A stretch of 64,000 nucleotides of DNA from Erodium maritimum (GCA_963921825.1 OY997588.1:57792803-57856802); one strand, 5' to 3'. Positions 1 to 12,171 are shown, numbered from the stretch's first letter. The notes: generated by a model not told the origin, from the letters alone. Numbers and translations are program-made.

Positions 1-444
1 CAATCAGGATATGTGTTTACGCTGAATGGAAGAGCTTTAGCTGGGAGAGCGTAAAGAAAGATATCATTGCCGAATCTACGATAGAGGCCAAGTACATGGA
101 TGCTGCAGAGGCAGCTAAGGAGGCTATGTGGATTTGGAAATTCATGGCAGGGCTTGGTGTAATTAAAAACCCATCCAACCCGGTGAATCCATTTTGCGAC
201 AACACAAGGGCCATTGCGCAAGCTAAAAGCCCAGATCGCATAACAAATCCAAACATGTATTGCGGCGTATCCACCTCATCAGAGAAATACTGAACTAAGG
301 TGAAGTGAAGATAACATATATTGCAACAGATGATAACATAGCCAACCCTTTGACTAAGGCGGTGTCACTGCATGAACATGTTAGACATGTAAAGTCAATG
401 GGGACATATTGGTGTTTAGATTGGAACTAGGGCAAGTGGGAGAT
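1..444 (+). pseudogene. Ty1-copia polyprotein 3' end (RNase H), decayed
   Basis: The translation reads as the C-terminal RNase H part of a Ty1-copia polyprotein: SGYVF near the start, then IAESTIEAKYMDAAEAAKEA and WIWKFMAGLGV, the usual order around the RNase H of these elements. A shifted frame continues with ATDDNIANPLTKAV and HVKSMGTYW, which is how copia polyproteins normally end. At least two frame changes and an early stop near 290 show it is not functional. It is followed by a purine-rich tract (GGGCAAGTGGGAGA) directly before the LTR. The 5' part of the element lies outside the window. Confidence 0.85.
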
Positions 445-2131
445 TGTTAGTCTTAGTGCCCGTAGTTCAATCCTAAATGTCCAAATGTATATATCATCGT
501 TAGCAATAAAATTAAAGCGGCTTTATATTACTTATGTGTTGGAGTAATATATCGACGTGTGCTCTGATCTATGCCCACCATGCGAATAGAACCATAGATC
601 GAGATAGATCACACTAGATGGGTCCCTAGTCAACAAAGCTTCACTAGAAGCGACTAGTATGAAAGATGGCTCTTTATGGCTTACGTTCTGTTAGTCATTG
701 GAATGGGATTCCGGAGTCTGATCATAGATATCATGTGGGGCATGATATTGGACGACCCGCCCTGAATATGTGCCATAGATTAAGTCATGAACATATTCAG
801 TGTCGTAGCTTGTCATGTATCCTTAGACCAAGGAGTCTTTGTGATCGCTATGTAGTCAACAACTGAGTTTGACCTGAGCCTAACGTTGTCCGTAACAGGG
901 CTTCCATAACGGCCAGGATTGGCTTGGGGACGGGCTACATGAGTGACACGAAAGGCGGCTAAGGGATTTATCCCTCATACTGAGGTATGGGAAAGATATC
1001 GGTTCTCGGCCGCTTGATCGAGAGTGACTGAAAGAATAGCATGGCCATGCACATGATACTGGGTATCATATCTTCAGTCATCTCACATATCAAGGAACGG
1101 TGATTGATAATAATAAGGATGACGGCTCTATGCCTTATCTCAATCAGGATATCGGAGATAAAAGGATAATGGCAGGGATGACAGAAAGGTTAGAATCGAC
1201 AGGGTCGATTCGTTATGTAGTGTCAGGCAATACTAAAGTCTCGTTAGTTGCCACTTAAATAGGATCAAGTAAAATGGGATTTTACGTTGATCTATTGACA
1301 TGCATAAACCTAAGGGTCACACCGGAGGATGAAACTCATTGACACATTTATGGAGAATGGCCAAAAGGGAGTTGTCTCGGGACATGACCAAAACTGGGTT
1401 TTGGGTCATGTGCCCGTAAGTGAATAGGACTTTACGGATCGAGACAAGGCTTGGAGTCTTGGGATTGATCGCGTCGGATAATGTTGGACATTTCCGGTAT
1501 GGAAGGCATGGAGGCGATGAGCGAATCACGGGACCTCGTTGGAAATGGCCACGGGCCATGTTCCAAGAGGCCCATGAAAGGCCCATGCAACCAAGGCCCA
1601 TGGAACTAATTAATCAAGTCTTGATTAATTAGTACTAAGTAAGCAAGACAAGGATTAAGGTGTTGGTGATTCACCACCTAACCCAATCTTGTCTTGCCAT
1701 ACTTTGTCCTATTTACACCTTACTTGACACCATACTTGTCCCATGCCTTTAGTTGGACAAGTATGGGTTTTGTTATGTTTAAGTCATCTTTTTTCAACAT
1801 AACAAACACAAGACAAGAATAGGAAACACAACTTCTCTCCCCCTTCCCTTGCAATTTCGGGTTTGGCAAGTTCCCACCTCCATTTTTGTGTTCTTGAGTC
1901 CTCAAAGAGAAGAACTACGTGGCTTTGATTCCCATGTGGATACGTAGGCGTCTTGGAGACTCAAGCCAATCATTCGTTAACCGGTGTTCTTGTTTTGGTA
2001 AGAAATAGTGCTGAATTTTTCTCTTGTGAATCCATTCTTTGTTAGTTGTTTCATGGTTTAATCGTCTCTTGGTTTTCATTGATTTTCCGCTGCGAGTTGG
2101 TTCATCTCCAACCATACCTCAAGACCCAACA
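445..2131 (+). mobile_element. Ty1-copia 3' LTR (about 1.69 kb)
   Basis: The LTR begins TGTTAGTCTTAGTGCCC directly after the polypurine tract and ends CAAGACCCAACA, giving TG...CA ends. Its boundaries are confirmed by two other copies in the window in the opposite orientation (21274-22918 and 24333-26019), which have the same ends and their own target duplications. Small ORFs in it are conserved between copies only because the DNA is conserved. The element sits in a LINE ORF1 remnant that starts right after it. Confidence 0.9.
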
Positions 2132-4167
2132 AGATTGTGGCGTAGCACCGACCATAGATCTAATAAGAAAACGTTGGGACCGCGGCCTGGGCGTGAAGAC
2201 CTAAAGGATCGGATCAATGCCAGATCCTGACGGTGCAGCATACGGGGGTTTGGGAGCTGGGCAGGAAGGGATTCTATCTTTGTATGCCCTCTTGACCAAC
2301 ACGTCAGCACTAGAGTCATCCCATCTCACTAGTAAAAGCATACTATGAAAGGACACATCCGTAGTGTGAACAAGGGCTAGAGCAATATTCATATGACCCG
2401 AAGCCAGAGATGATGGATGAAACACAATCGGAAAATCAACACTCTCCAAAAAACAAATCAGGTTGTCCTTACACCACCGATAAGGGGGTAAGCCTATGAC
2501 ATCAACCCACAACAGGCGCTTATTGGAAAGGACCCTGTCCAAACAATCAGAAATAGTGAAGAACCAAGGTCGTAGACTGGCCTAGTCACCCAAGGAAAGG
2601 ATCTCCCACGTCGAACGAACTGCATACGTAAGGAGAAAGGTACGCGAACCTGGGTCAAGAAGCTCTATACCAACTATGAATAATCTCTGCATAGAAGCTA
2701 CTAGGGAGGAGGGGGTGACGAAATCGCTGCCACCACGACAATACCGAGATCAGTTCGACCTACCAAATCTGGGTTACGCATAGGGAGACTAACATCCTCC
2801 AAAGACGGTGAGGAAGGAAACTTCTTAGCTCCAGAACCCCCCTCACCAGGTCTTTCCCGGGGGGGGCTAAACTCAATAGTTCAGCTAATCTTACCCGAAA
2901 CTTTTTCAGGCTCAACAACATTATCAGGTAAAACCACAGAACTAGGCTTTCAACAACAGCAAGCGAAAACGGAGCGGACAAGGGAAAAAATATAGACGGT
3001 TCAAAGATAGGATAATGGCCAAGTCGCCTTCCCACTTCAACCATTAACTAGTGCGTGCCCCCACACAAACCCATTCAGAGACGCAACATCTTTCAACAGA
3101 TCAGAGTACATAGAAAAGTAAATAAATGCATAGGGCCTACCTCGCAAAGTCTATCGAGGATAGAACCCAATCCCAGCGAGTCTCCCGATTTGACTGAAAA
3201 GGCCCAAAAGTTGCTCTTTCGAAGTGGACTTTGGCAAATTATAAACAGAGGCCAGAAACCCACGATCCTGCCTCTTGACGGTCGTCATGCGAGCCCTGAT
3301 TTCCGGCTTCTTCGACCTCCTGCTCTGAACTACAGTCCAACCTTCCGTCTCATCCGTAGCGACCACTTCACTCGATTCAAGCACAGGGGTAGGTTCAGGG
3401 TGAACATTTCCATGCACAAGATCTCGATCACCGATGCCCTCTCTGGTCGGGATTGGGCGTTGGGTACCAACAAAACCCCGTTGCCTCACCCCGACTCGCT
3501 CATCGGGTTTCGAAGCAACCACCCCCGACCGAGGCCCATCCTTCTTCCTCGCCGACACGGGCCCAACCACCAGCACTCTTGGACCACAAAAGGAGGCTTC
3601 ACCACCAGCAAGCTTCATGGACGGGAGCTTCTCAACCGAACTACTAGTAATGACGGAGACGGAGGTGCCTCGTAGTGACAACCTCCGTCGAACCCGAGTC
3701 AGCCCCGAGCTAGCTTCATCAGTCCTAGCCTCACCACCAGCATCATGTGAGCTTGCTGGTGCTTTCCCTATTACCACGACATTGAGGAATGACGTCGGAT
3801 CGGAGCTCCGTCCACCGACATTACTGTTGCATGAAGTAAATCATGAAAACCCTCGGAAAGAGCTGCACCCTCTCCTAACAAACTCACTGGCCTCGGACCG
3901 ATCACCCCAACGACGAGGATCACACGTTTTCCTGCCTCATACCAGAACAGTCGCTTCAAGGAAGCCATGCCCGAGCTTTGGCAGACCCATTGTAGACGTT
4001 GTACGATCCAAAATGCCGCACTCCCCGGACTGTCGAGTTGAACCAGCCACAACGTTTCCCTACAACACGCACCTCTCGCCTACAGCCAGCACAGACCCCT
4101 GATTACCAGAAGAAGCCGCCACCATCGCGACGTCACGCCCGATCGCAGATGCTGAACATTCCAGACC
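2132..4167 (-). pseudogene. LINE ORF1 remnant with RRM-like domain
   Basis: On the minus strand a 208-residue open stretch (3777-3151) ends in an RRM-like segment: FLASVYNLPKSTSKEQLLGL, then FSQIGRLAGIGFYP. Downstream frames (2542-2201) carry WVDVIGLPPYRWCKDN and a D/S/V-rich tail typical of ORF1 proteins of plant L1-type LINEs, which bind the element RNA. The reading frame changes several times and has stops, so it is dead. Its 3' side is cut by the copia LTR and its 5' side adjoins the CACTA end. A captured cellular RRM gene is less likely because the linker and order match LINE ORF1. Confidence 0.6.
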
Positions 4168-4640
4168 CACTACACTAAAGTGCCAAATAAGCGACTGGCC
4201 AAGTCAGTCGCTTATTTGCATAAACTAGTCGTTAATTACTTTAGTGACTGGTTTTTAGTCATATAAGCTCAGTCGCTTATTCCCGGTCGCTTATTCCCTA
4301 TAGCGACTGACTTTAACTTGCTTAGTCTCTATTTCAATATACAACTGAGAATAAATTATAGTCACCGATTAGAAATGCGACTCATGTAATATTTAGTCAC
4401 AAATTCTAAAGACAACCAAGTATATATCTTACTCCCAAATTTTAAAGGAGACTAATTATAGATCCTAGTCCCAAATTATAATGGAGACTAATTACAGATA
4501 ATAATCTCCTATTCTAAAAGAGACTTAAACATAAATATTAGTCATCTATTCTAAAAGAGACCAAGCATGAATATCAGTCATTTATTCTAAAAGAGACCAA
4601 GCATGAATATCAATTTTCAATTATAAAAAGCATAAAAACA
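4168..4640. repeat. CACTA left subterminal repeat region
   Basis: Degenerate repeats of AGTCGCTTATT, TAGTCAC and AAAGAGACTAA-type units spaced about 50-60 bp apart. In CACTA elements such repeats are binding sites for the element-encoded accessory protein; here that role is inferred from position only. Confidence 0.65.
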
Positions 4641-6860
4641 AATGAATCACATGACAAATGAAACCGAGTGATAATTCCAAAACTATAGAATCAGAACCAT
4701 CCTCAAACATAATTGAAAGTTGGAATATAATTATAAGTACAAAATATTGATAATACAATAGTGCAAATTAGGCAAAATAATCTATCCAGGAATACATAAA
4801 CCAGATGAATCAAGAAACTAGATCCTCTTCATCATCCTTATATCCTATCATCTCAGCCTCTAACTTTGTGGCTGCTGATTCTGTCATCTCAGTTTGTTCT
4901 GTATTAAAGACAAAATGTGGAGATGTATCAACTGTCTTTGGTGTCATAATTCACAAGTTTGTTAACAATACTACTCAACACATAACAATAAATGTAATAC
5001 TTATTGCTATACCATTGCTTAATACAAGTGTAGAGACAAGATCAATAACATTGACAAGAAACTATCTAACACGTTTACTAAAACCAGTGCAGGTCTATAA
5101 TCTCGCACATTGCAACAAATGCACTACCACTACTCCATAGACTTAAATGAAAAACTTAAAACAAAAACTCACAACAACAAAACTTATTTTTAATGGACAA
5201 CTTGCAACACAAATTGCTCTAGGGCCACTGCCGATGTTTAATTTCAGACACTTCAAAAATTAAATTGCTAAAGTCAATACAAAAGTGATAAAGATGGCAT
5301 ATGCAACCAACGTGTTTTGAAGCAAAAGAAAACCTCAAACATGTTCATGTAATAATTATTAAATTTCAATTGGGTCTATCTCCAATTATTCCAACAATAT
5401 CACAGTGCCTAATTAAACAAATGGAAATAAACAATACTAGAGAAAATAGAAGCTAAAAATATAAGTGTACCATGTCACGTTTGTTTGCCTTGTATACTTC
5501 GATGTAGGCATCATGGTGAGGGGCGACACTTCTATTTGTATGATGGCCAGGGCTTGCCCTTTTAATGTGGTAGCCTTGGGCAAAAATACAAAAAAAAAGC
5601 ATTTTCAATATAGCAGGCAATGAAATATAAACTAGTTACAAGCTTACCCCATAATATCAATCCCAAACCTCATGTTCAGCAACTACTATTGTGACATTTT
5701 CAGTATAGCAAGCAATGAAATATAAATTAGTTACAAGCTTACCCCTTAATATCAATCTCAAACCTCATGTTCAGCAACTACTGTAAAATATGGTGAGCGA
5801 TCACACAGCTGCTTTTGCATAAATGGGGAGGACAAGTCTCATTCCTTTTGTTCCCAACATAAATCCTTTTAAACACACCATACTAATTAAGACCACCTCT
5901 CAACTACATCTTCCTTGCCATAGAAGCTGATACTACATAAGTAAGAAATGTTTGTTATATACTGCAACATACACCAATATAGCACATAGGAGAGACAAAA
6001 AAAAACATACCAATATTAGAGACAGAGGCAAGGAAGAGTCTTTACCGGTTCTAAAATAGTACCAGTTAGGGTTAAAAGGAGCTTGAAAGTTGCAGTCTTC
6101 ACAGTATCAGTCCAATAAAGATGCTCCATCTATTCTTAGCAATGAATAAAAATCATGAAAACATGATCATGATCAACTGAACAAAAAATACAGTATAGCA
6201 GTGTTTGTTATAGACAAATTCAAAACTAACCTATCTACTTGTTTCCAAACAAATAGGAACTTATTAAATACAAATATAGAAATCCAACTCAATCAATGTC
6301 TAATTAGAGTCTTAAGCATACGAATACATCTTATATTGGTCTAGTTGATTTCTGATTTCGAACATTCTTAAACACATCAATGACGCCAAAATGAAAGGCC
6401 CTAAAATGGACCTAAAATAGACTGAAAACAAAGGAGGAACCAAGGATACCTTCGTCGTCATAGGTGAGGCCGGTCGCCTGAGGTCCGATGGTCGGTAATC
6501 AGAGTTCCTGAGAGCGAGGGTCAAGATACCAAACTCACTAAAATCGGAAAAATAATCAAAGACAAAATAAAGAAAAAAGGTAGAATCACAGTACCTACAT
6601 CATCGCAGTTGAGTTCGATAGTCGGAGGACCATAATCTCGAGGGTAGATCGTCGGTTGTCTGCTGTTGTGAGAGGAACTCGAGAGAAATTTTGAGAGCAA
6701 CAAGGCAGGTTTAGGTTTTGGGGTAAGTTATAGAAAGAGAAATGTTTAAGTGTTAGGAAAGGGAGGGGATTGAAAAGAAAAGCACCGCTCTTTTTCTAGA
6801 GCAAAACTTTGGTTCCCTCCTATAAATTTTTATTAAATAATAAGTTTTCTAATTTTGAGA
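4641..6860. other. AT-rich non-coding interior of the CACTA element
   Basis: I see no convincing coding region. It holds short ORFs only (for example 4805-5140 + and 6703-6521 -), with no recognisable domain. A GC-richer stretch at 6430-6720 resembles a gene 5' leader on the minus strand but could not be matched to anything. Confidence 0.5.
5600..5785. repeat. 95-bp tandem duplication
   Basis: Two copies in tandem, starting CATTTTCAATATAGCAGG at 5600 and CATTTTCAGTATAGCAAG at 5695, about 90 percent alike and both ending near TTCAGCAACTACT. A local duplication within the CACTA interior. Confidence 0.85.
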
Positions 6861-8042
6861 ATCAATATTTTATATATATATTATTTTTTTTGAGAATAAC
6901 ATGTGCAACTTTATTATAAAATAAGATAGAGTGATAGGCACACAAGTGTACTCATCTTACAAAGTCGAAACCAACTAACAAACAGTAAGTAAAAGTAGAA
7001 AAATAAATTGTACTCAAGAACTAGGGGCGGTCGAATGGGGTATTTGTGGTAGCATCCTAGGATACCGATACAGCATGCTTCTACCAAAAGGCATTGGGCG
7101 AGCCAACCGAGTGAAGGGGGAATACTGGTGGACCTATATCTCCCCCGGTATGTCAGTGTGTGTCGTCCTCCCTGGACTGATAATGGTAGGGCTCCTGAAC
7201 GCGGGTGTGCTGACTCCGGACTGGTAGGGGAGACAGATATCGGTTGAAGATGGAACCATCGCCATCTATCCGCCGGGAAGGGGCCAAAGCCGACCCACCC
7301 CTCCCCGGGCCACCTCAGACTCATTCCTATAGGCGGGGGTGATTGTAGCCCCACGCCGCTGCTGCGTGTGATTCTCCATCCGACGTTGTCGACCTCTCTG
7401 ACTCGTCCAGATCTTCCTCCCTCTCTAGACGTTTCTTCCCTGACAGTGTCGGGCTCGCCTCCTTCGCCAGCCACTATGATGGAATGTCCTCTGTCAAACC
7501 CCAAATTCAGTAGAATCGAACTCGGAACGCGAACATTTAAAACAATAAAACATTTTCAAGCCCTTTAAATAAATCACTTTAAAACCATCAAGTGGTTAAT
7601 CAAAGTATTTATTTACAACTCAAAAGTACGTCCCAACAAGCGGACAAAATACAAGTGTACGTCGCTAGACTCAAAAGTAAACTCGGACCCCCGCTCCTAG
7701 CTCTTCAAGCTTCGGAAGCTCACCTAGTTCATCCTGCGACCAGTACATGTAGGAAAAGAAGCTAGGGATGAGTGTTCGCTCACCACCACGGATAACAGAC
7801 TGACTACGACATACTTAGCAGACAATGCAGGTAACACCAACAACAACCCGACTGACACACACAAACTGTTACTTTCCTCAACCGGCTCAACACTCGGACC
7901 CGTAATGTAGACCCGACACAACGATTGACGATTTCCTCCAATGACACGACAGATAACCACGCAACGCCCAATATCACAAGGGAACGCACAACAAACAAGA
8001 TCGCAAAGGATCGCACTCCAGTTGCTCAATAACCCCCTGCCC

Positions 8043-8470
8043 TTTTCCCAACGCGACGGTTGGATCAGGCGGCCGACCTGTCGCACTTTTCCCAACGTGA
8101 CGGTTGGATCAGGCGGCCGACCTGTCGCACTTTTCCCAACGCAACAGTTGGATCAGGCGGCCGACCTGTCGCACTTTTCCCAACGCAACGGTTGGATCAG
8201 GCGGCCGACCTGTCGCACTTTTCCCAACGCGACGGTTGGATCAGGCGGCCGACCTGTCGCACTTTTCCCAACGCGACGGTTGGATCAGGCGGCCGACCTG
8301 TCGCACTTTTCCCAACGCGACGGTTGGATCAGGCTGTCGACCTGTCGCATTTTTCCCGGCCCCAATCGGATAGGCAGTCGACCTAATGCTCTTTTCCCAA
8401 CGCGACGGTTGGATCAGGCAGTCGACCTGTCCCACTTTTCTTAACACAAAGTCGGATCAGGCTGTCGACC
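8043..8470. repeat. 44-bp minisatellite in the solo LTR
   Basis: Nine to ten tandem units of 44 bp, each beginning TTTTCCCAACGCGACGG and ending CCGACCTGTCGCAC; seven successive starts are exactly 44 bp apart (8043 to 8307) before the array degrades. Each unit contains the small inverted repeat CCAAC...GTTGG. The ORFs called across it are by-products of a repeat without stops. Confidence 0.95.
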
Positions 8471-8539
8471 TGTCACTCACCAACCCCAGGTAACCACAAA
8501 TCACAAGCAAAGTTCAACAAACAGCAACAACACCGGTTT

Positions 8540-8930
8540 GACACTCCACAGGCACTCATGGCTGGCTACCCAAGACACCAACGGTAAACCACGGGTTCAA
8601 CAACCCCAGGGGCAGTCAAGGCCACCCAAAACACCAGCGGTAGAACACGGGTTCAGCAACCCCACGGGCACTCAAGGACACCCAAAACACCAACGGTAGA
8701 ACACGGGTTCAACAACCCCACGGGCACTCATGGCCACCCAAGACACCAAAAGTAAAGACACGGGCTCAACAACCCCACGGGCACTCATGGCCACCCAAGA
8801 CACCAACAGTAAAGACACGGGCTCTCATGGCCACCCAAGACACAACAGTAAAATACGGGCTCTCATGGCCACCCAAGACACAGCATTAAATACGGGCTCT
8901 CATGGCCACCCAAGACACAAATTAAACAAT
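8540..8930. repeat. Degenerate tandem repeats (GGCACTCATGGCCACCCAAG)
   Basis: Repeated units of roughly 40-65 bp sharing GGCACTCATGGCCACCC, AAGACACCAACGG and CACGGGTTCAACAACCCCA. The same array, in reverse complement, is present in both LTRs of the gypsy element (49080-49450 and 55010-55385), so this repeat is ancestral to the LTR family. Confidence 0.85.
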
Positions 8931-9773
8931 CAACCTCCGGGTATAACCAGATGCCTCCAGTAATTCTAATATCGAAAATTCACTGCTCCTACGACACTAC
9001 TAAGTGTCACATGCATTTCTATTGTTCGATACGTTCCTGTATCATACGACACCACCCGGTGTCGCCTGCCTTTCTAATATTCGATAAACCTACTTATCCC
9101 ACGACACCCAAGTGTAACATGCATTTCTACTGTTAACTTTCCCTAGTCAGGGCCGAGATCCGGCTACTTTTCCCTACCTCGTATGCTTTCTCCAAAAGCG
9201 CACTAACAAGCTCCGGCGTGATCTCGATCACTCGCCTAGCTTTCCCTGTCCTCTGTCTGCTGCACGATCTAGTAAGAACACAATTTAAATACTTTTAAGT
9301 TCGCAGACATAAACTGGAATTTAATAAACTTGACGCCCAAAAGTAACCCCGACAATGTCGATCACTCCCAAACTTCCCAATTACTCGACATTGTCGATAA
9401 TGGACCCGGAAAAGCCCGATTCGCCCGACATGGCGAATCTGCCCAGGTTTTGGAAACGCCCTTCCGGGGCTTCGAAAATTCCCGTTTTCGTTTCTACGGT
9501 CTTAGAATAATTCAAGGGTTCCTATGCACTCGACGGAATCTAATTCCTACTTCCGAGTAATTTAATTAGCGTTTCAAGTTTCTAAACCCGTCAATTACAA
9601 ATTTCACAATTTAATTCCAAATTTCGATCCGGGTGTAGATTAATGATTCGGGGAACGTCCTAAACCACCCGAACGTGAAACCCGAACACCCGAGCACGTG
9701 GGCCCCACCCGGCCAACCTTTTCCGTGGGTGGCTAGGGCATTTTGGGCCCAGCTCACCATGGTGGTGGCTGGT

Positions 9774-9990
9774 CCTAGCTCCGGCCAGCCACCCCAAGGT
9801 CCGGCCAGCCACCCCAAGGTCCGGCCAGCCACCCCAAGGTCCGGCCAGCACCCTACAGGTCCGGCCAGCTCCGGCCAGCACCCCACAAGGTCCGGCCAGC
9901 TCCGGCCAGCCCCTTACAAGGTCCGGCCAACTCTTGCCAGCACCCTACAGGTCCGGCCAGCACCCTACACGGTCCGGCCAGCACCTTACA
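9774..9990. repeat. 20-bp minisatellite (TCCGGCCAGCCACCCCAAGG)
   Basis: About ten units of a roughly 20-bp GC-rich motif built on TCCGGCCAGC plus ACCCCAAGG or variants. It is absent from the equivalent part of the other two LTRs of this family, so it arose in this copy or lineage. Confidence 0.9.
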
Positions 9991-10014
9991 AAAAAGTGCA
10001 CTTTTATGTAACAT

Positions 10015-10200
10015 CCCGCCGTCCCACATAGGGCCCCACGCACGACGATGTTAGGTCTGCAGCCCAATACACCCCAACCCCTCTAGTGTACTGTCCACAG
10101 ACAAATACCAACCTAGGTTGTTGGTGAGACTTGAACCCAAGACCTCACCCTTTATAGCATTTCCTTGAGTGATGCTATCACCAATTGAGCTTTGGAAAAT
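10015..10200 (-). repeat. tRNA-derived SINE-like segment
   Basis: On the minus strand the segment starts near AAAGCTCAATTGGTGATAGC, which resembles a tRNA A box (AGCTCAATTGGT). About 50 bases on it has GGTCTTGGGTTCAAGTCTC, a good B box (GGTTCAAGTC). This spacing is that of an internal RNA polymerase III promoter as in plant SINEs. It lies where the related LTRs have different sequence, so it is either a SINE inserted into the LTR or an LTR block carrying a tRNA relic. The 3' end and target duplication are unclear. Confidence 0.4.
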
Positions 10201-10738
10201 ATCTTCTAGATATTTTCCAATCAGATTCGCGAAATTCGGACGTTTCGGGCCCCGAACGGGCACTTTTTCCAAGAAATTACGAAACTTCACGGGCTACATG
10301 GAAACGGCTCAACTAAGACAACGGCGACGACGACTAAGCTTTTTGGATCCAAAACGGTTCTCGAATGGACCAAAACGTCGCTCGGTTGACTTTTCCAACG
10401 AAAAGTCAACATTTCCCAAATTGGTCAGAAAGTTGCCCTGAGTCCCCCGGAACTCACTTTGGTCGATATCGGGGTCAACTTAAGTCCGGTATGACCCTCG
10501 GGGTCAAATTTAGGTTCATTTAAGTGTCTGCTTAAATTTTTTAAATTTTCCTGTTTTTCGCAGATTTGAATGGCGTTGACCGGGAGTGGTTATTACATCC
10601 TCAGTCCCCGTCGCGTAGGACTCGTCCTTATCCCGATGTGGTATATGCCGAGTGGGATGGCGTACGTGGACCTCCTTTACCCCTATACTTCCTTTCCCCA
10701 GGTAACTCCAGTTTGTCCATGGTACCGCCTTCCCATGC

Positions 10739-11658
10739 TTAGCCTTCTCGAGGGCAGATCTTGGGTCCCCTGGGGCCCGCCGAGAGTGACCCTTTACCCC
10801 CCTGCCAGAGGCCACGACGGGAACAGGTGTCCCGCGCAGCTACATCCATAGCAGTGGTCTGGTAAATGTTCATATGACACATGAAGGAGAGTTCGTACCC
10901 GCGATTCCGACAAACGGAACCAAATCTGACTCTGCAAGGGTAGCCGAATATCAACACGGATCCTGATCCTCATGAAGTCTCCCCAGCATCGCCCCGAGCT
11001 ATCCACATCCACCGCCTGACATATACCAAGTGCATTCCTCGGCCCGCACGTCGCGCATCCCCTAGGAAACCCCCCTCTCGGCCCGGCCCAGTTTGCTGCC
11101 CCAGGCCCACATCCGACTCGCTAGGGTTGTCCTGCGCCACAACCACCGCCTTCCCTTTGAGCCGCCTACGTTCCAACGCCGCTGGCGACTCAGGCATCGT
11201 CTCCTCCGTGTCCGACGAGACTAGGACCATGTCCCGTCCCGCCGCCACCCCTCATGCAGAAGTCCCGCCGGCCTCACCCTCGTTTGACCCAGACCCGACC
11301 CCCGTGGTACCCGAGGGCGCGGGCCTCTCGCCGGCGGCCGTCGATTCCCTGTCACCGCCATGGGTCGCCAGCCACCGCCCGGGATCTCCTTACCCGTACC
11401 CCGTACCGCTGAGAATCGCATCCCCGGCTCCATCTCCTCCCTTGGCGTCAACGCCTCCGGAACAGTCAGGGAGGCGTCGTCTTCCTCCTCCCCACCCTCC
11501 CCGGCCGACAGCCCAGTGACTGCACCAGTCGCCGCCTCCAATCCGAGGACGACGATCTTAGCCCCATCACGATCCCCGACTGTCGGGTCTTCATACACGG
11601 CCGCCACACCACCCTTCCCTGCGAGAACGACCGTCCCTCCCCCGACACCCTCCTCCAC
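10739..11658 (-). pseudogene. LINE ORF1 with CCHC zinc knuckle, decayed
   Basis: On the minus strand, frames 11658-11221 and 11248-10970 (acidic, G/E/P-rich) lead into 11012-10794. The latter reads GDFMRIRIRVDIRLPLQSQ, then LPDHCYGCSCAGH. That is the conserved order of plant LINE ORF1 (GRFLRVRVxxDxxKPL followed by a LPxFCxxCGxxGH knuckle). The knuckle retains C-x2-C-x4-H. The stretch in three overlapping frames indicates frameshifts. ORF1 would bind element RNA; this copy is not expected to be functional. Confidence 0.7.
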
Positions 11659-11815
11659 CGGCTCCGTAAGTCACTCGGTTGGTTCATCAGAGATACTTGA
11701 CAACGTAGCCGTCGAATACGTCATTGTTTGCCCTAGAAACACTAAATCCTAGCAGAAAAGAGTTGTGTACTTTTTATATTTCATTTATTAGTACTTTATC
11801 AATATTTTATATATA

Positions 11816-12171
11816 GAAAATACCTAAACTATTATTTAAAAAATTTATATAATAAATACATATGGACCATAATTACTAGTTTTCATTACTTATCAAACTT
11901 TTAATTCCCTCCCTCATAATCCGTTGAGCAAGATTTTGATTATGCGATAAACGAGGACAAATAAAATTAGAGTCAATTGTGTGATATAGGGTTTGAAGGT
12001 ATATTTACGAGGATTTTCAATTGAATTAAATATAGGGGTTTAGGGTATGATTATGATGGTTTCAATAGAATTAAATGTGCGTAAAGAAAACTTTGCTAGG
12101 GTTGAGAGCTCTCAACCCTAGTCGCCGAAGCCATCATCATAGAATCGTTATCGTGCTCCTCTCCAATCACC
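11816..12171. other. AT-rich spacer in CACTA, no gene seen
   Basis: Contains no recognisable coding or RNA feature. The last part is an ordinary leader-like sequence before the small ORF at 12172. Confidence 0.5.

Larger units (their letters stand above)
7492..10597 (-). mobile_element. Ty3-gypsy solo LTR (3.1 kb, reverse), TSD TCCTC
   Basis: Starts TGTCAAACCCC and ends GGTTATTACA on the + strand, the reverse complement of TG...CA LTR ends. It is flanked on both sides by TCCTC (7487-7491 and 10598-10602), so it is a solo LTR left by LTR-LTR recombination. It belongs to the family of the LTRs at 47404-50469 and 53267-56354: the end regions and blocks such as the sequences at 7680-7760 and 9330-9560 match in reverse. 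The middle differs, carrying its own minisatellites and a tRNA-like segment. It interrupts the LINE at 6879-11797. Confidence 0.92.
6879..11797 (-). mobile_element. LINE (minus strand) split by a solo LTR
   Basis: An 18-bp duplication, ATCAATATTTTATATATA, occurs at 6861-6878 and at 11798-11815. Between the copies lies a LINE in reverse orientation: a T-rich tract just inside the left copy (the A tail on the minus strand), a 3' UTR at about 6900-7080, ORF1-like sequence, and the 5' end at the right. Subtracting the solo LTR at 7492-10597 and its extra TSD copy leaves about 1.8 kb, so it is non-autonomous with no ORF2. A long A/T-rich TSD is the expected product of target-primed reverse transcription. 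Confidence 0.85.

Noticed and set aside
3055-4102. Long + strand ORFs (206 and 222 aa)
   Set aside because: The minus strand encodes the RRM-bearing LINE ORF1; the + strand frames have no domain.
7941-8447. Overlapping ORFs of 167, 108 and 89 aa with repeated LDQAADLSHFSQ-type sequence
   Set aside because: They are readings of the 44-bp minisatellite in three frames (44 is not a multiple of 3, so each frame cycles). No start context or conserved protein is evident.
8043-8470. Regular repeat array that could suggest a CRISPR
   Set aside because: Units are contiguous with no variable spacers, and the DNA is a plant LTR.
9611-10031. ORFs on both strands rich in G, W, P and A
   Set aside because: They translate the 20-bp GC-rich repeat array; composition bias removes stops on both strands.
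11127-11752. Proline-rich + strand ORFs (130 aa each)
   Set aside because: They are antisense to the LINE ORF1 with the zinc knuckle; GC-rich composition makes both strands open.
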